In this document: piece by piece, positions 1 to 6,343 of the stretch
Layout: each line of letters starts with the position of its first letter
How positions within the stretch are numbered: position 1 is the first letter of the stretch
Virus record (IMG/VR): IMGVR_UViG_3300029267_000841
Span: 1 to 47,622 of that record
DNA from: a virus
Length of the DNA: 47,622 nt
Reading direction: 5' to 3' (one strand)
Made by a program: the position numbers and the translations under genes
Notes under the pieces: generated by a model
The model's input: only the letters and a program-made list of their open reading frames with translations
Told to the model about the DNA's origin: nothing
The model's database searches: none

Positions 1-144
1 CCGTTCTTCAACATGCTGGACGTCGTGCGTATTCCGTCGATGACGTCGTTGTCTGCGTCCTTGATGCCGAGTACGCCCTTCCTCTTGCACTGGAGCTTGA
101 AGCTCGCAGCGGACGGGTCGACGAAGATGTGCCGGACGTTTTTT
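1..144. repeat. Left copy of 144-bp terminal direct repeat
   Basis: These 144 bases are identical to 47479-47622. The terminase reading frame runs through both copies without interruption. This is the overlap expected when a circular or circularly permuted genome is written out linearly, so I read it as an assembly joint and not as a biological terminal repeat. The unique genome is then 47,478 bp. Confidence 0.95.
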
Positions 145-1013
145 CCTTTTACAAAGTCCCGGAGGTCGAGTGCGAACTCAAGGTCGGTCTTTTGTCTCCC
201 GGACATCGTCGGGTCGTAGTAGTACTCCTTTTCCTTCCAAATCTTCGTCTTCCTTGTAAAGTCCACCCCGTAAAGCCCGAATGCGGTCGGGTTGCTCGTC
301 CCATAGTCAACACCAGCGACACGGAACTTCGCCTTTGGGAAGCGGTGTACACAGTGTTCTTCCTCGTCGAAGAAGTCGTAGATGGCTCCCTCTGCCATGA
401 CCCACTGAGAGAGGATGTACCGTTTGTACCACAGACCGACGTACTCCATCTTCAACGCGGAAACGTACATCGGGTCGAGTGACGGGTTGTCCTCTATCAT
501 GAACCGGAACACGGCGATGTCGAGTTCATTGCGCCTGTCAAGGTACTTGACCTTGAACCAGTGGCGCGGAGCGTCCGGGTTTGTTGAGCCGAAGAGCTTC
601 GCCCCGGTGACACTCATCCTTGACAGGAGCATTGTAAAGAAGGATTCGGGCAGGAGTGTTATCTCGTCGAGGTAGGCACCAGCGCAGGTCATTCCACGGA
701 TGACGCCTTCTGCACGTTCGTCGTTTGCACCGATGAGGAAGATGGTCCGACCCCACAGCTCCAGTTCGCCTTTACCGGGGTAGTACTTCATGTCGCGACC
801 AAGCAGGTCGCCCATCGGCTTGATGACGTTTCGGTAGAGGGAGCGTGTCGTCTTCCCGGCCATGAGCAGCTCGCCGGGAGGAGCATCGGCGACGTACGTT
901 ATCCAACGGAAGATAGACGCGTGCGTTTTCCCGGAGCGGACCGCTCCTTCCCAAAAGTTAAGACGCTTCCGCGCCTGTCTTATCGACCATATCTGTTTCT
1001 CGTGGAGTTTCAT
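1..1013 (-). CDS. terL: Terminase large subunit, N-terminal and central part (continues at 47478)
   Basis: This is the ATP-driven DNA packaging motor and headful nuclease. The gene starts at ATG 1013, four bases after the small-subunit stop, runs off the left edge and ends at 47280. Joined, it encodes 403 residues. Visible motifs are a Walker A at about residues 23-30 (GAVRSGKT), a Walker B around AGAYLDE, and the RNase H-like nuclease with AGVDYGT followed by FVDPSA. Length and motif order fit phage TerL proteins of the Terminase_6 type. It sits between TerS and the portal, the usual order. The gene is split only by the linearisation of the map. Confidence 0.93.
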   Translation of the reverse strand, partial: MKLHEKQIWSIRQARKRLNFWEGAVRSGKTHASIFRWITYVADAPPGELLMAGKTTRSLYRNVIKPMGDLLGRDMKYYPGKGELELWGRTIFLIGANDERAEGVIRGMTCAGAYLDEITLLPESFFTMLLSRMSVTGAKLFGSTNPDAPRHWFKVKYLDRRNELDIAVFRFMIEDNPSLDPMYVSALKMEYVGLWYKRYILSQWVMAEGAIYDFFDEEEHCVHRFPKAKFRVAGVDYGTSNPTAFGLYGVDFTRKTKIWKEKEYYYDPTMSGRQKTDLEFALDLRDFVKGKNVRHIFVDPSAASFKLQCKRKGVLGIKDADNDVIDGIRTTSSMLKN

Positions 1014-1017
1014 TCGG

Positions 1018-1596
1018 TCACGCTCCGCCGAGCGTTTCGCCGTCAAGCATCCGGTTGATAGCGGAGAGGATAGAGCCTTTGTGGTCTTCCGGTATGTGTT
1101 CTTTCGTGTAGCCTCGTCCCTTGCCGAGGGTCTCAAGTGTAAACTTGACGGCCCAATCGTCGGAGTTCGCCACCGACTCGATAAGACGAGCTTCTGCGAG
1201 GTCGATGAACATGTTGCGTGCTTCGGCCATGACCTCGGCGAGAGCAGCGCTGGTGTTGATGCGGTTGTAAATGTGCTTGTGGTAGCAGCCGAGAAGACGT
1301 GCCATGATAGAAACGTTGCCAAAAGAGCGGAGCGCAGCAGCGACGTACACCTCGTCCGGTAGCTTCTCCGGGTTCTTGACAGCCACAAATTCGGAGCGCC
1401 AGATTGCGGTGATATCGCCGTGTGGTTGGTTGATGGCTTCACGGATTCTCTCAACTTCGACCTCTATCGCCTTGTCTTTCTTGGTCGGCTGGCTACCTTC
1501 TCGGTCGGTAGCATTTCGGTCGGCAATCCGCTTTTGCGCCTCAGCTAGTCGCTTTTCTGCTTCCAGCCGGGCACGCCTTTTTTGCCGTCCTGCCAT
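1018..1596 (-). CDS. terS: Terminase small subunit
   Basis: A 192-residue DNA-recognition component of the packaging complex. The N-terminus (about 1-55) is highly charged and probably helical, rich in Arg, Lys, Glu and Ala. A helix-turn-helix-like stretch follows in SFGNVSIMARLLGCYHKHIY. The C-terminus contains the WAVKFTLETLGKGRGY signature typical of many small terminases. The stop at 1018 is four bases before the TerL start. No clear Shine-Dalgarno sequence precedes ATG 1596, so the start is less certain than the function. Confidence 0.85.
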   Translation of the reverse strand: MAGRQKRRARLEAEKRLAEAQKRIADRNATDREGSQPTKKDKAIEVEVERIREAINQPHGDITAIWRSEFVAVKNPEKLPDEVYVAAALRSFGNVSIMARLLGCYHKHIYNRINTSAALAEVMAEARNMFIDLAEARLIESVANSDDWAVKFTLETLGKGRGYTKEHIPEDHKGSILSAINRMLDGETLGGA

Positions 1597-1770
1597 AGCT
1601 GTTTATTTGGATGTTCGGGATTCAAACTTCTAAAAGGAAACCGCGCGCGCGACGCGGACTTATTTACGTCTTTATTTCTGCAAACGTCGTGTTCTCGTGT
1701 TTGTTCTATATAGAGGAAGCCCGACGCCTTTGGAGCACCGGGCCTCATTGACAGGTGAGATTTACAGGCG
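1597..1770. other. Intergenic gap upstream of the terminase genes
   Basis: A 174-base gap in the leftward unit. On the minus strand it contains an imperfect GC-rich inverted repeat (GAGGCCCG pairing with CGGGC..CCTC, around 1715-1750), then an AT-rich stretch with CTATATAG, and an alternating GCGCGCGCG tract near 1645. One TTGACA and one TTTACA copy lie at 1749-1770. It may hold a promoter or processing site for terS/terL. I see no convincing gene here. Confidence 0.4.
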
Positions 1771-1989
1771 TCAACGTATGCTGTTTTCGCCGTGTTCGTT
1801 CAGGTGTGTTATCGCTGCGTCGACGGCTTCCCTCGTCTTAGGGTACAGGTCCATCGTGTCCAAATATCGGAGGTACGACGGGTCGTTGAGGTACACCGAG
1901 TACAGCGTGTCTCCCCGGTACTTGCCGAAGGGAAGGACGAAGGTCCCCCACTTCGACCGTGGCACCTGCTTAGCTCTACGTAGTGGCAT
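1771..1989 (-). CDS. DUF3820-like small protein
   Basis: A 72-residue protein starting at ATG 1989, preceded by AAGGAGAAGAAC. The upstream TTGACAAAG is part of the non-coding leader and should not be read as a TTG start. The core VLPFGKYRGDTLYSVYLNDPSYLRYL resembles the DUF3820 pattern (a G-K-Y-x-G turn then an aromatic/Leu helix) seen in small phage and bacterial proteins sometimes linked to exonuclease-type folds. No catalytic residues can be assigned. It belongs to the row of small accessory genes upstream of the terminase. Confidence 0.6.
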   Translation of the reverse strand: MPLRRAKQVPRSKWGTFVLPFGKYRGDTLYSVYLNDPSYLRYLDTMDLYPKTREAVDAAITHLNEHGENSIR

Positions 1990-2007
1990 GTTCTTCTCCT
2001 TTGTCAA

Positions 2008-2214
2008 TCACTGCAGTATCTTGGTCGGCACGATGCGGTAGATGTTGAGGTTGTCGAACGTAGAGTCGGACATATCCGGGAAGTCGCCCTTGAGCGTGTC
2101 CCTCTTTTCCTTGAGAAGCTCCCTCGCTCGTTCCTCGCTCGCTATCGCCACACCGACGACGTGTGAGTTGCGGTACAGCAGCCAGCATGCACAGCTTTGC
2201 TTGCTATCCGCCAT
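2008..2214 (-). CDS. Small protein of unknown function
   Basis: A 68-residue protein starting at ATG 2214 with a strong AGGAGG eight bases upstream. It begins MADSKQSCACWLLYRNSHVV and has a charged helical middle (SEERARELLKEKRDTLKGDF). I do not recognise a family. The alternating hydrophobic and charged pattern suggests a small alpha/beta fold. It overlaps the end of the membrane-protein gene by 11 bases and is probably co-translated with it. Confidence 0.6.
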   Translation of the reverse strand: MADSKQSCACWLLYRNSHVVGVAIASEERARELLKEKRDTLKGDFPDMSDSTFDNLNIYRIVPTKILQ

Positions 2215-2443
2215 AGTAGCGCCTCCTGCGTTCGTCAATTGACAGGCACCAAACCGCCATAACCGCTCCAGCTATGAACGCGACCCCGTTGACTCCTAGC
2301 CACGCCACCGGATGTTTCCACGTCACGATAAACGCCTCGCTCAAGCTCCCGACCTCCAACACCATGAAAAACGTGATGACCGGACAGCCCACCAGCCACA
2401 CCACCAGTACCAGCATCGCGAGGATGCCAACTACGTGCTTCAT
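2204..2443 (-). CDS. Two-pass membrane protein
   Basis: A 79-residue protein starting at ATG 2443 after AGGAGGAAGAC. Two hydrophobic segments are clear, at about residues 5-29 and 46-69, followed by a positively charged tail (DERRRRYY) that would stay in the cytoplasm. A role in superinfection exclusion or as a secondary holin is possible, but nothing in the sequence decides this. Confidence 0.6.
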   Translation of the reverse strand: MKHVVGILAMLVLVVWLVGCPVITFFMVLEVGSLSEAFIVTWKHPVAWLGVNGVAFIAGAVMAVWCLSIDERRRRYYGG

Positions 2444-2841
2444 GTCTTCCTCCTCTTTTTACGGTTTCCCTTCGCCGTCGTGTATACCGTCTTGCTTCCG
2501 CGTCTTGCAGGACCGACGTATACGCCCTGCAGACGGAGCAACCACTGTTGACGCTGCATCCTCACGTGCTCCCGGAACAGCGCCGTGAACTCCCGGTTGA
2601 TTGACGGGAGCAAAGCGTCCAACACCTCCCCGACACTCGCACGCCGGTCGTTCTGCGTGATGAGCTTCGGGTTCACCTTCGGCATCCGTAGCAGCTCCTG
2701 CAGCAGCGCCGTGTTCGGTTGCCTTCTCGGAGCCTCCGGGAGCGCCGACGAGGTATCTCCGTCGCCCTCTCCGGGTCCGGGTCGCCCCTTAAGCCCTCTC
2801 AAGCCCTTGAAGCCTTCCGGGTGCCTTTCCTTTCGTTCCAC
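2440..2841 (-). CDS. Basic protein of unknown function carrying an in-frame palindromic element
   Basis: The best start is GTG 2841, with AAAGGAGG five bases upstream, giving about 133 residues. Residues about 10-45 are low complexity, rich in Gly, Pro and Arg, and correspond to copy 1 of the dispersed palindromic element (around 2741-2800), including DTSSAL. The C-terminal half (LITQNDRRASVGEVLDALLP onward) looks like a folded helical domain and ends in a very basic KGNRKKRRKT. I do not recognise the family. The low-complexity part looks like an insertion into an older protein. Confidence 0.55.
   Translation of the reverse strand: MERKERHPEGFKGLRGLKGRPGPGEGDGDTSSALPEAPRRQPNTALLQELLRMPKVNPKLITQNDRRASVGEVLDALLPSINREFTALFREHVRMQRQQWLLRLQGVYVGPARRGSKTVYTTAKGNRKKRRKT
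2741..2800 (-). repeat. Dispersed palindromic element, copy 1 (in-frame in coding sequence)
   Basis: It shares the core GACGAGGTATCTCC (2747-2760) and a distal CCCCTTAAGCCCT block with copies at 9202-9280 and 35980-36087. It is the most diverged copy and lacks the AATTTAAGCGCTTAG end. In the minus frame it encodes a peptide similar to the one in the primase insertion (PGPGE..., then DTSSAL). Confidence 0.6.
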
Positions 2842-2946
2842 GCGTCCTCCTTTCTCAATACAGAGAAGGCCGGGCAAACTCTAAGGCTTGAATCACCTAT
2901 CACGTTACGTCCCGGCCCTCCACGGCAAGCGTCCCTCACCGCTGTT

Positions 2947-3588
2947 TTACTTCGAAGCTCTGTTGATAGCTCCCCGAAGCAGGTTCCCCATTCGCATCCG
3001 GAAAAGACCGAACTGCAGGTCGTTTTTCTGAGCGACGGTCTTCTTGAAGCTGTCGGTGTTGACGAACTTGTACGCCTTGTGTCCCTTGACAGCGTTCACG
3101 ACCTTGGTCGGTGTGTCGCAGTCCCACAGCACCTTGCCTACCGGGTCCGCTTCGGATTTCTTGGTCGGACGAGCTGCTTTCGGCTTCGAGGCGGTTCCTT
3201 TAGTCGACTCTCCTTTGTCAACTACCTCGCCGTCCTTCGAGCTGTCGCGCTTTTCGTACGACTTCTTGCTTGCTGCCGGTTTTTCTGCCGGAGCTTTCCG
3301 CTTGCGTGACTTGGTAGGCGGATTCTCTGCGTCCTCAACCGGGTTCCTGCGTGGCTTCGCCTTTACGCCGGTTCCCTTGGGAGCTGCTTTTTTACTCGAA
3401 CGCTTCCGAGACGCCGGTTTCTCTGCCGGTGCTTCTCCTCCGTCAAGTTCGCACAGAGCCATCGGCTTGATGCTGGTGTTGCCGTCTTTTTCGACTTTAA
3501 GAGAGGACTTCATTACCTTGAGAACGGTGTACCCTCCTTCGCCGTCAACGGATACTGCGTCACCGGGGTTGTAGGTTGTTGGTGCCAT
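2947..3588 (-). CDS. Lys/Ala/Pro-rich, histone H1-like protein with KOW-like N-terminus
   Basis: A 213-residue protein starting at ATG 3588 after AAAAGGAGGAAGT. Residues about 1-50 form a small beta-rich module (AVSVDGEGGYTVLKVMKSSL) resembling SH3/KOW domains. Residues about 55-145 are a long Lys-, Ala-, Pro- and Ser-rich linker like eukaryotic H1 tails or bacterial HctB-type proteins. The last 65 residues (VLWDCDTPTKVVNAVKGHKA onward) appear folded. A nucleic-acid or nucleoid binding role is a reasonable inference, but no family is certain. The repeat element at 3641-3707 lies in its leader. Confidence 0.6.
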   Translation of the reverse strand: MAPTTYNPGDAVSVDGEGGYTVLKVMKSSLKVEKDGNTSIKPMALCELDGGEAPAEKPASRKRSSKKAAPKGTGVKAKPRRNPVEDAENPPTKSRKRKAPAEKPAASKKSYEKRDSSKDGEVVDKGESTKGTASKPKAARPTKKSEADPVGKVLWDCDTPTKVVNAVKGHKAYKFVNTDSFKKTVAQKNDLQFGLFRMRMGNLLRGAINRASK

Positions 3589-3640
3589 ACTTCCTCCTTT
3601 TGGGTTGTGAATAAGGACTCCTGCTATGCGATATGTCCAG

Positions 3641-3707
3641 CTATCCGGGGGTTGGGAAGCCGAGTGGCTTCAGAAAAAGTAACGTCTGAGACAAACACTC
3701 AGTTTCA
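3641..3707 (-). repeat. 67-bp structured repeat, copy A
   Basis: On the minus strand this begins TGAAACTGAGTGTT and runs through CGTTACTTTTTCTGAAGCC to CCCCCGGATAG. It matches 20891-20957, which lies in the opposite map orientation. The hairpin GAAGCC-n4-GGCTTC keeps its stem in both copies while the loop differs, which suggests selection on structure. This copy is in the leader of the H1-like gene. It may be a promoter-linked site or a small RNA. Confidence 0.6.
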
Positions 3708-3715
3708 TGCCCCCT

Positions 3716-3814
3716 CTACCACCACCTCCGGGGAGGCTTCCACTCTATCAGCACTACGAACACGAGCAGTGCGACTACCACGAGTACGAAAGCTGCTCCT
3801 ACGACGGTGGACAT
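3716..3814 (-). CDS. 32-residue single-pass membrane peptide
   Basis: Starts at ATG 3814 with AAAGGAG just upstream and stops at TAG 3716. Residues about 4-23 are a continuous hydrophobic helix of Val, Ala, Leu and Phe, followed by EWKPPRRWW, a short basic and aromatic tail. The good ribosome binding site and position between two co-directional genes support it being real. A function in membrane association or host takeover is possible but unproven. Confidence 0.6.
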   Translation of the reverse strand: MSTVVGAAFVLVVVALLVFVVLIEWKPPRRWW

Positions 3815-3831
3815 CTATTCTCCTTTGTCAA

Positions 3832-4095
3832 TTACCATGCAAAGCTGATACAGCTGTGGAAGGCGTGGTACGAGTCCCGGTCACGCGGTCCGTCGTCCAA
3901 CGCTCCTCTGTATCGTGCGTCTTCGATTCTGTTTTCGAGGTACTTCATCGCGCTAGCGTCCAGCGCAATGAGCTGGCGTTCGATGGCGTCGGCCACGAAC
4001 TCGTGGTCCTTGTCAATCGCGTCCATGACTCGGACCTTAGGATTCGGGCCAATCCCCACCGGTGCTTCGAGCGGTTTCGCTGTTAGCTGGTTCAT
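3832..4095 (-). CDS. Small acidic helical protein of unknown function
   Basis: The start at ATG 4095 is favoured because GGGAGGAAGA lies directly upstream, giving 87 residues. After an N-terminal Pro-containing stretch, the protein is mostly helical and acidic (DAIDKDHEFVADAIERQLIA). No family is recognised. Its first 59 bases overlap the end of the preceding gene in another frame. The stop abuts a TTGACAAAGGAG leader for the next gene. Confidence 0.55.
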   Translation of the reverse strand: MNQLTAKPLEAPVGIGPNPKVRVMDAIDKDHEFVADAIERQLIALDASAMKYLENRIEDARYRGALDDGPRDRDSYHAFHSCISFAW

Positions 4096-4297
4096 TCTTC
4101 CTCCCTCTTGGTAGTAGGACGGCTGTTCCATTTCGGACCCAGTGGTACATGTGGTCGCTCAAGAAGATGCAGGTGCTGCCTTCGTAGTTCTCGGCAACGA
4201 ACCAGTGCGACCGGCCCTGCCGGTTTTGGTTCTCCTTGATGACCTCCCACTCGTAGCCCTTCATCAAAAACGTGTCGCCTAGCTCTATCATCGCCAT
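4037..4297 (-). CDS. Small protein, first gene of the leftward unit
   Basis: ATG 4297 with GGGAGAGAACGTC upstream gives 86 residues beginning MAMIELGDTFLMKGYEWEVI. The first 60 residues look like a compact beta-rich fold (VIKENQNRQGRSHWFVAENY, then CIFLSDHMYHWV). The tail is disordered and overlaps the next gene by 59 bases. As the first gene left of the divergent control region it is probably expressed early. No family is recognised. Confidence 0.5.
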   Translation of the reverse strand: MAMIELGDTFLMKGYEWEVIKENQNRQGRSHWFVAENYEGSTCIFLSDHMYHWVRNGTAVLLPRGRKNEPANSETARSTGGDWPES

Positions 4298-4342
4298 GAC
4301 GTTCTCTCCCTTCAACCACGATAACGACCGGAACACAAACTC

Positions 4343-4364
4343 CGTTTCTTTACAGAGTAGAACG
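4343..4364. promoter_or_regulatory. Operator-like 22-bp repeat, copy 1
   Basis: Begins CGTTTCTTTACA and ends AACG. It matches 4391-4412 at 18 of 22 positions, 48 bp away. The ends (CGTTTC and GAACG) are imperfectly complementary, as in a repressor half-site pair. It embeds the TTTACA variant of the genome-wide hexamer. Confidence 0.5.
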
Positions 4365-4390
4365 ACCGCGTTGCCTTGACAGGCGACATT

Positions 4391-4412
4391 CGTTTCTTTA
4401 CAAATGAAAACG
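4391..4412. promoter_or_regulatory. Operator-like 22-bp repeat, copy 2
   Basis: Begins CGTTTCTTTACA and ends AAAACG. The ends CGTTTC and GAAAACG form a near palindrome around TTTACAAAT. With copy 1 it frames a TTGACA at 4376, so a regulator bound to both could control a promoter between them. Confidence 0.5.
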
Positions 4413-4499
4413 TCCAAAAAGGCTCTGTTTCTATACGTTTGACCAGCAAGAGCCGTGCCAGTCTTTTTAAGCGCTTCATTTGGCACGCTATTTGCTCTT

Positions 4500-4515
4500 A
4501 TACAACCCGTTGTAT
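4500..4515. promoter_or_regulatory. Perfect palindrome ATACAAC-CC-GTTGTAT
   Basis: A 7-2-7 perfect inverted repeat upstream of the rightward early genes, in AT-rich sequence, typical of a dimeric repressor operator. No regulator gene for it is recognised in the genome. Confidence 0.55.
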
Positions 4516-4518
4516 TTC

Positions 4519-4532
4519 TTTAACGTGTTAAA
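4519..4532. promoter_or_regulatory. Perfect palindrome TTTAAC-GT-GTTAAA
   Basis: A 6-2-6 perfect inverted repeat three bases after the previous palindrome and just before CACTATATC. If that is a -10 region, this palindrome lies in the promoter spacer, a position suited to repression. Confidence 0.5.
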
Positions 4533-4660
4533 CACTATATCTTGGGGTTGCGCGAAGGCCCGGCGTGTGTTTTTTTTACGTATGGGGGTGAGAACCCCGA
4601 CACCCAACAAACAAACGACCGGGAGGCGCTGCCGAACCCGGCACCACGAAAGGAGCTACA

Positions 4661-5446
4661 ATGGCCAACACGAAACGCATCAAGGCCAAGAACGTCAAGG
4701 TTGGAGACACCATCAAGGTCGAAGGCGTGACCTTCCGCGTCGAGGTTTCCGAAGCGAGGGACCTCGGACCGAACCCGTCCGAATGGGACAAGACGAACTC
4801 GCATGGCTTCAAGTACCTCCGGGGTGGCGAGCTGCACTCGTTTTGCTACAACCCGGAAGACACCGTCGAGCTTATAAAGAGGAAAAAGGGCGTCAAGCTG
4901 ACGAAGGCGCAGCAGAAGTCGTACGACCTCCTCCACGAGTACATCGAAACCAACAGCCACACCGTCGACCTTTGGGACTGCGCACAGACGAACTTCCTGT
5001 GGGTCTACCGCATTTGGCAGGACGCCACCGGTGTCAAGATGCGCGGACGTCAACTCGGCAAGAAACAGTTCGAAACAGAGCACGTGTACCCTCAGGCCCT
5101 GTACTCCATCTTCCGGAACGCGAAAGCGCACGACGACAGGTTCGCCGACTGGCTCAAGGCTAAAGAGGAAAAAGAAGCGCTGTCGGAAGGCGAAGCCAAG
5201 ACCATCACCCCGGAGCAGCAGGAGCGAGTCATCGAGCTTCTGACCGACTGCATCACGGAAGACGAGAACCTACACGACAAACTGGCCGACGTCCTCGACG
5301 GTAGCGTGTTTCACGCCTACGCGCTGACCAGCTACCTCTCCGGCGTCCTGTACGAAAAAGGAAAAGAGCGGATGAACAAGGTCATCGGGTTCGCGCACGC
5401 AGCCGACGAAGACCTTCTCGAAGTGATAACCGTTGACAGGCAATAA
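4661..5446 (+). CDS. Unknown protein, first rightward gene
   Basis: A 261-residue protein starting at ATG 4661 after AAAGGAGCTAC. Residues 1-60 form a beta-rich N-terminal module (NVKVGDTIKVEGVTFRVEVS) resembling small SH3/KOW-type domains. The remaining 200 residues are mainly helical and charged, with a run of Glu/Lys near residues 165-185. I looked for HD-phosphohydrolase and nuclease motifs and found none. Its place just right of the control region suggests an early gene. Function unknown. Confidence 0.6.
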   Translation: MANTKRIKAKNVKVGDTIKVEGVTFRVEVSEARDLGPNPSEWDKTNSHGFKYLRGGELHSFCYNPEDTVELIKRKKGVKLTKAQQKSYDLLHEYIETNSHTVDLWDCAQTNFLWVYRIWQDATGVKMRGRQLGKKQFETEHVYPQALYSIFRNAKAHDDRFADWLKAKEEKEALSEGEAKTITPEQQERVIELLTDCITEDENLHDKLADVLDGSVFHAYALTSYLSGVLYEKGKERMNKVIGFAHAADEDLLEVITVDRQ

Positions 5447-5477
5447 ACCTCTGCCATCATTGACAAAGGAGAAGAAG

Positions 5478-6014
5478 ATGGGCGACATCATGGACAAACT
5501 CAGGAAGCTGCAAGCGATGGCGAAGTCCGGCGGACCGGAAGCCGACAACGCGCAGCGACTGATTGACAAGCTGATGGAGAAACATCAGATTGACAGCATA
5601 GAAGAAAAGAGCATGTACCGAATCAAGTGCAACAGGCGCATCAACTCGGCAGCGATACGGTTGGCCCACTCGCTTGGTCTCGGCGTCAAACACTACAAAG
5701 GAAAAGGGCACCAGATATACGTATACTGCACTCCGACCGAACTCACGGTCTTCGAACCGCTCATGGCTCAGCTCCAACGCATGTACCTCGACAAGGTCAC
5801 GGCAGCAGCTCATTTCGTCGACGGGTTCGTGAACGCGGTCTACCCGTCGGAAGTCATATGCCCGAAGTGCGGTACCACCGAGAACGATCTCATCACGAAC
5901 GTAATTGACAGGCGCATTGAGTGCCCCAACTGCGGATGGAAAAGCAGGAAGTTTAAAATCGCAGACGAGCACTACAGAGCCGGTTCCAAGAACGCAAATA
6001 AACTGATAGCCTAA
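5478..6014 (+). CDS. DUF2786-like protein with C-terminal zinc ribbon
   Basis: A 178-residue protein. ATG 5478 is preceded by AAGGAGAAGA, itself preceded by TTGACA. The N-terminal helical segment (MDKLRKLQAMAKSGGPEADN, then AQRLIDKLMEKHQI) fits the DUF2786 pattern. The middle is alpha/beta. The C-terminus has CPKCG (about residues 130-134) and CPNCG (about 155-159), a four-Cys zinc ribbon. DNA or RNA binding is a reasonable guess. The next gene follows within 40 bases. Confidence 0.65.
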   Translation: MGDIMDKLRKLQAMAKSGGPEADNAQRLIDKLMEKHQIDSIEEKSMYRIKCNRRINSAAIRLAHSLGLGVKHYKGKGHQIYVYCTPTELTVFEPLMAQLQRMYLDKVTAAAHFVDGFVNAVYPSEVICPKCGTTENDLITNVIDRRIECPNCGWKSRKFKIADEHYRAGSKNANKLIA

Positions 6015-6053
6015 CCACCAACCACCCTCTTGACAGAGGAGAAAGGAGACAAC

Positions 6054-6284
6054 GTGAAGTTGAACCGGGCAGCAAACGAGCGGAATGGCTTGGTAGCTGA
6101 CAAGGCGCGTCGTACTAAAAGGAAAAAACGGCGTGCTCTCGGTACCAGCGTCGAGGAGAGCATCATCAAGTCGGCGCAGTGCAAGCGTAAAGCGATCCAC
6201 AAGCTGTTCTCGCAGGAAGCAGCACGACGGCTGACAGATGGACAGGTCGTCGAATACCCCGATGGGGAGCTACACATCAATTGA
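6054..6284 (+). CDS. Small basic protein of unknown function
   Basis: The likely start is GTG 6054, with GAAAGGAG six bases upstream, giving 76 residues. The N-terminal half is strongly basic (KARRTKRKKRR), consistent with nucleic-acid binding. The second half is a helix followed by an acidic tail. An upstream TTG codon is part of a TTGACAGAGGAG leader and is not a credible start. Confidence 0.5.
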   Translation: MKLNRAANERNGLVADKARRTKRKKRRALGTSVEESIIKSAQCKRKAIHKLFSQEAARRLTDGQVVEYPDGELHIN

Positions 6285-6343
6285 CAAATGAGAACCGGGC
6301 ACAGCTCGGTCTCGAAACCAATCACCTTGTAAAAGGAGGACTC

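Larger units (their letters stand above)
4298..4660. promoter_or_regulatory. Divergent control region
   Basis: A 363-base gap separates the leftward unit (first gene starts at 4297) from the rightward one (starts at 4661), so promoters for both directions are expected here. It holds two 22-bp operator-like repeats (4343 and 4391), a TTGACA between them, a spaced inverted repeat (CGTGCCA at 4454 with TGGCACG at 4481), two perfect palindromes (4500 and 4519), an AT-rich CACTATATCTT that could be a -10 region for rightward transcription, and a T8 tract (4570-4577). A GGGGT-GAGA-ACCCC tetraloop hairpin lies at 4585-4598 in the rightward leader. No coding sequence is evident. Confidence 0.7.

Noticed and set aside
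1-144. 144-bp direct terminal repeat as a biological packaging repeat
   Set aside because: It lies inside the terminase gene and the frame crosses the joint intact, as for assembly overlap of a circular map. Read-depth at the ends would be needed to argue otherwise.
1545-1748. Open frame covering the gap upstream of terS
   Set aside because: It has no ribosome site, overlaps the small terminase start out of frame and shows no folded-protein pattern.
4661-5446. Possible HD-domain dATPase (DatZ) in the first rightward gene
   Set aside because: It has one HDD tripeptide but no H...HD...D series or surrounding helix pattern.
6281-6343. TTG start and N-terminal extension for the DUF932 gene
   Set aside because: The TTG is part of a TTGACAAAT motif. 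A strong AAAGGAGG precedes ATG 6344, where the conserved family sequence begins.
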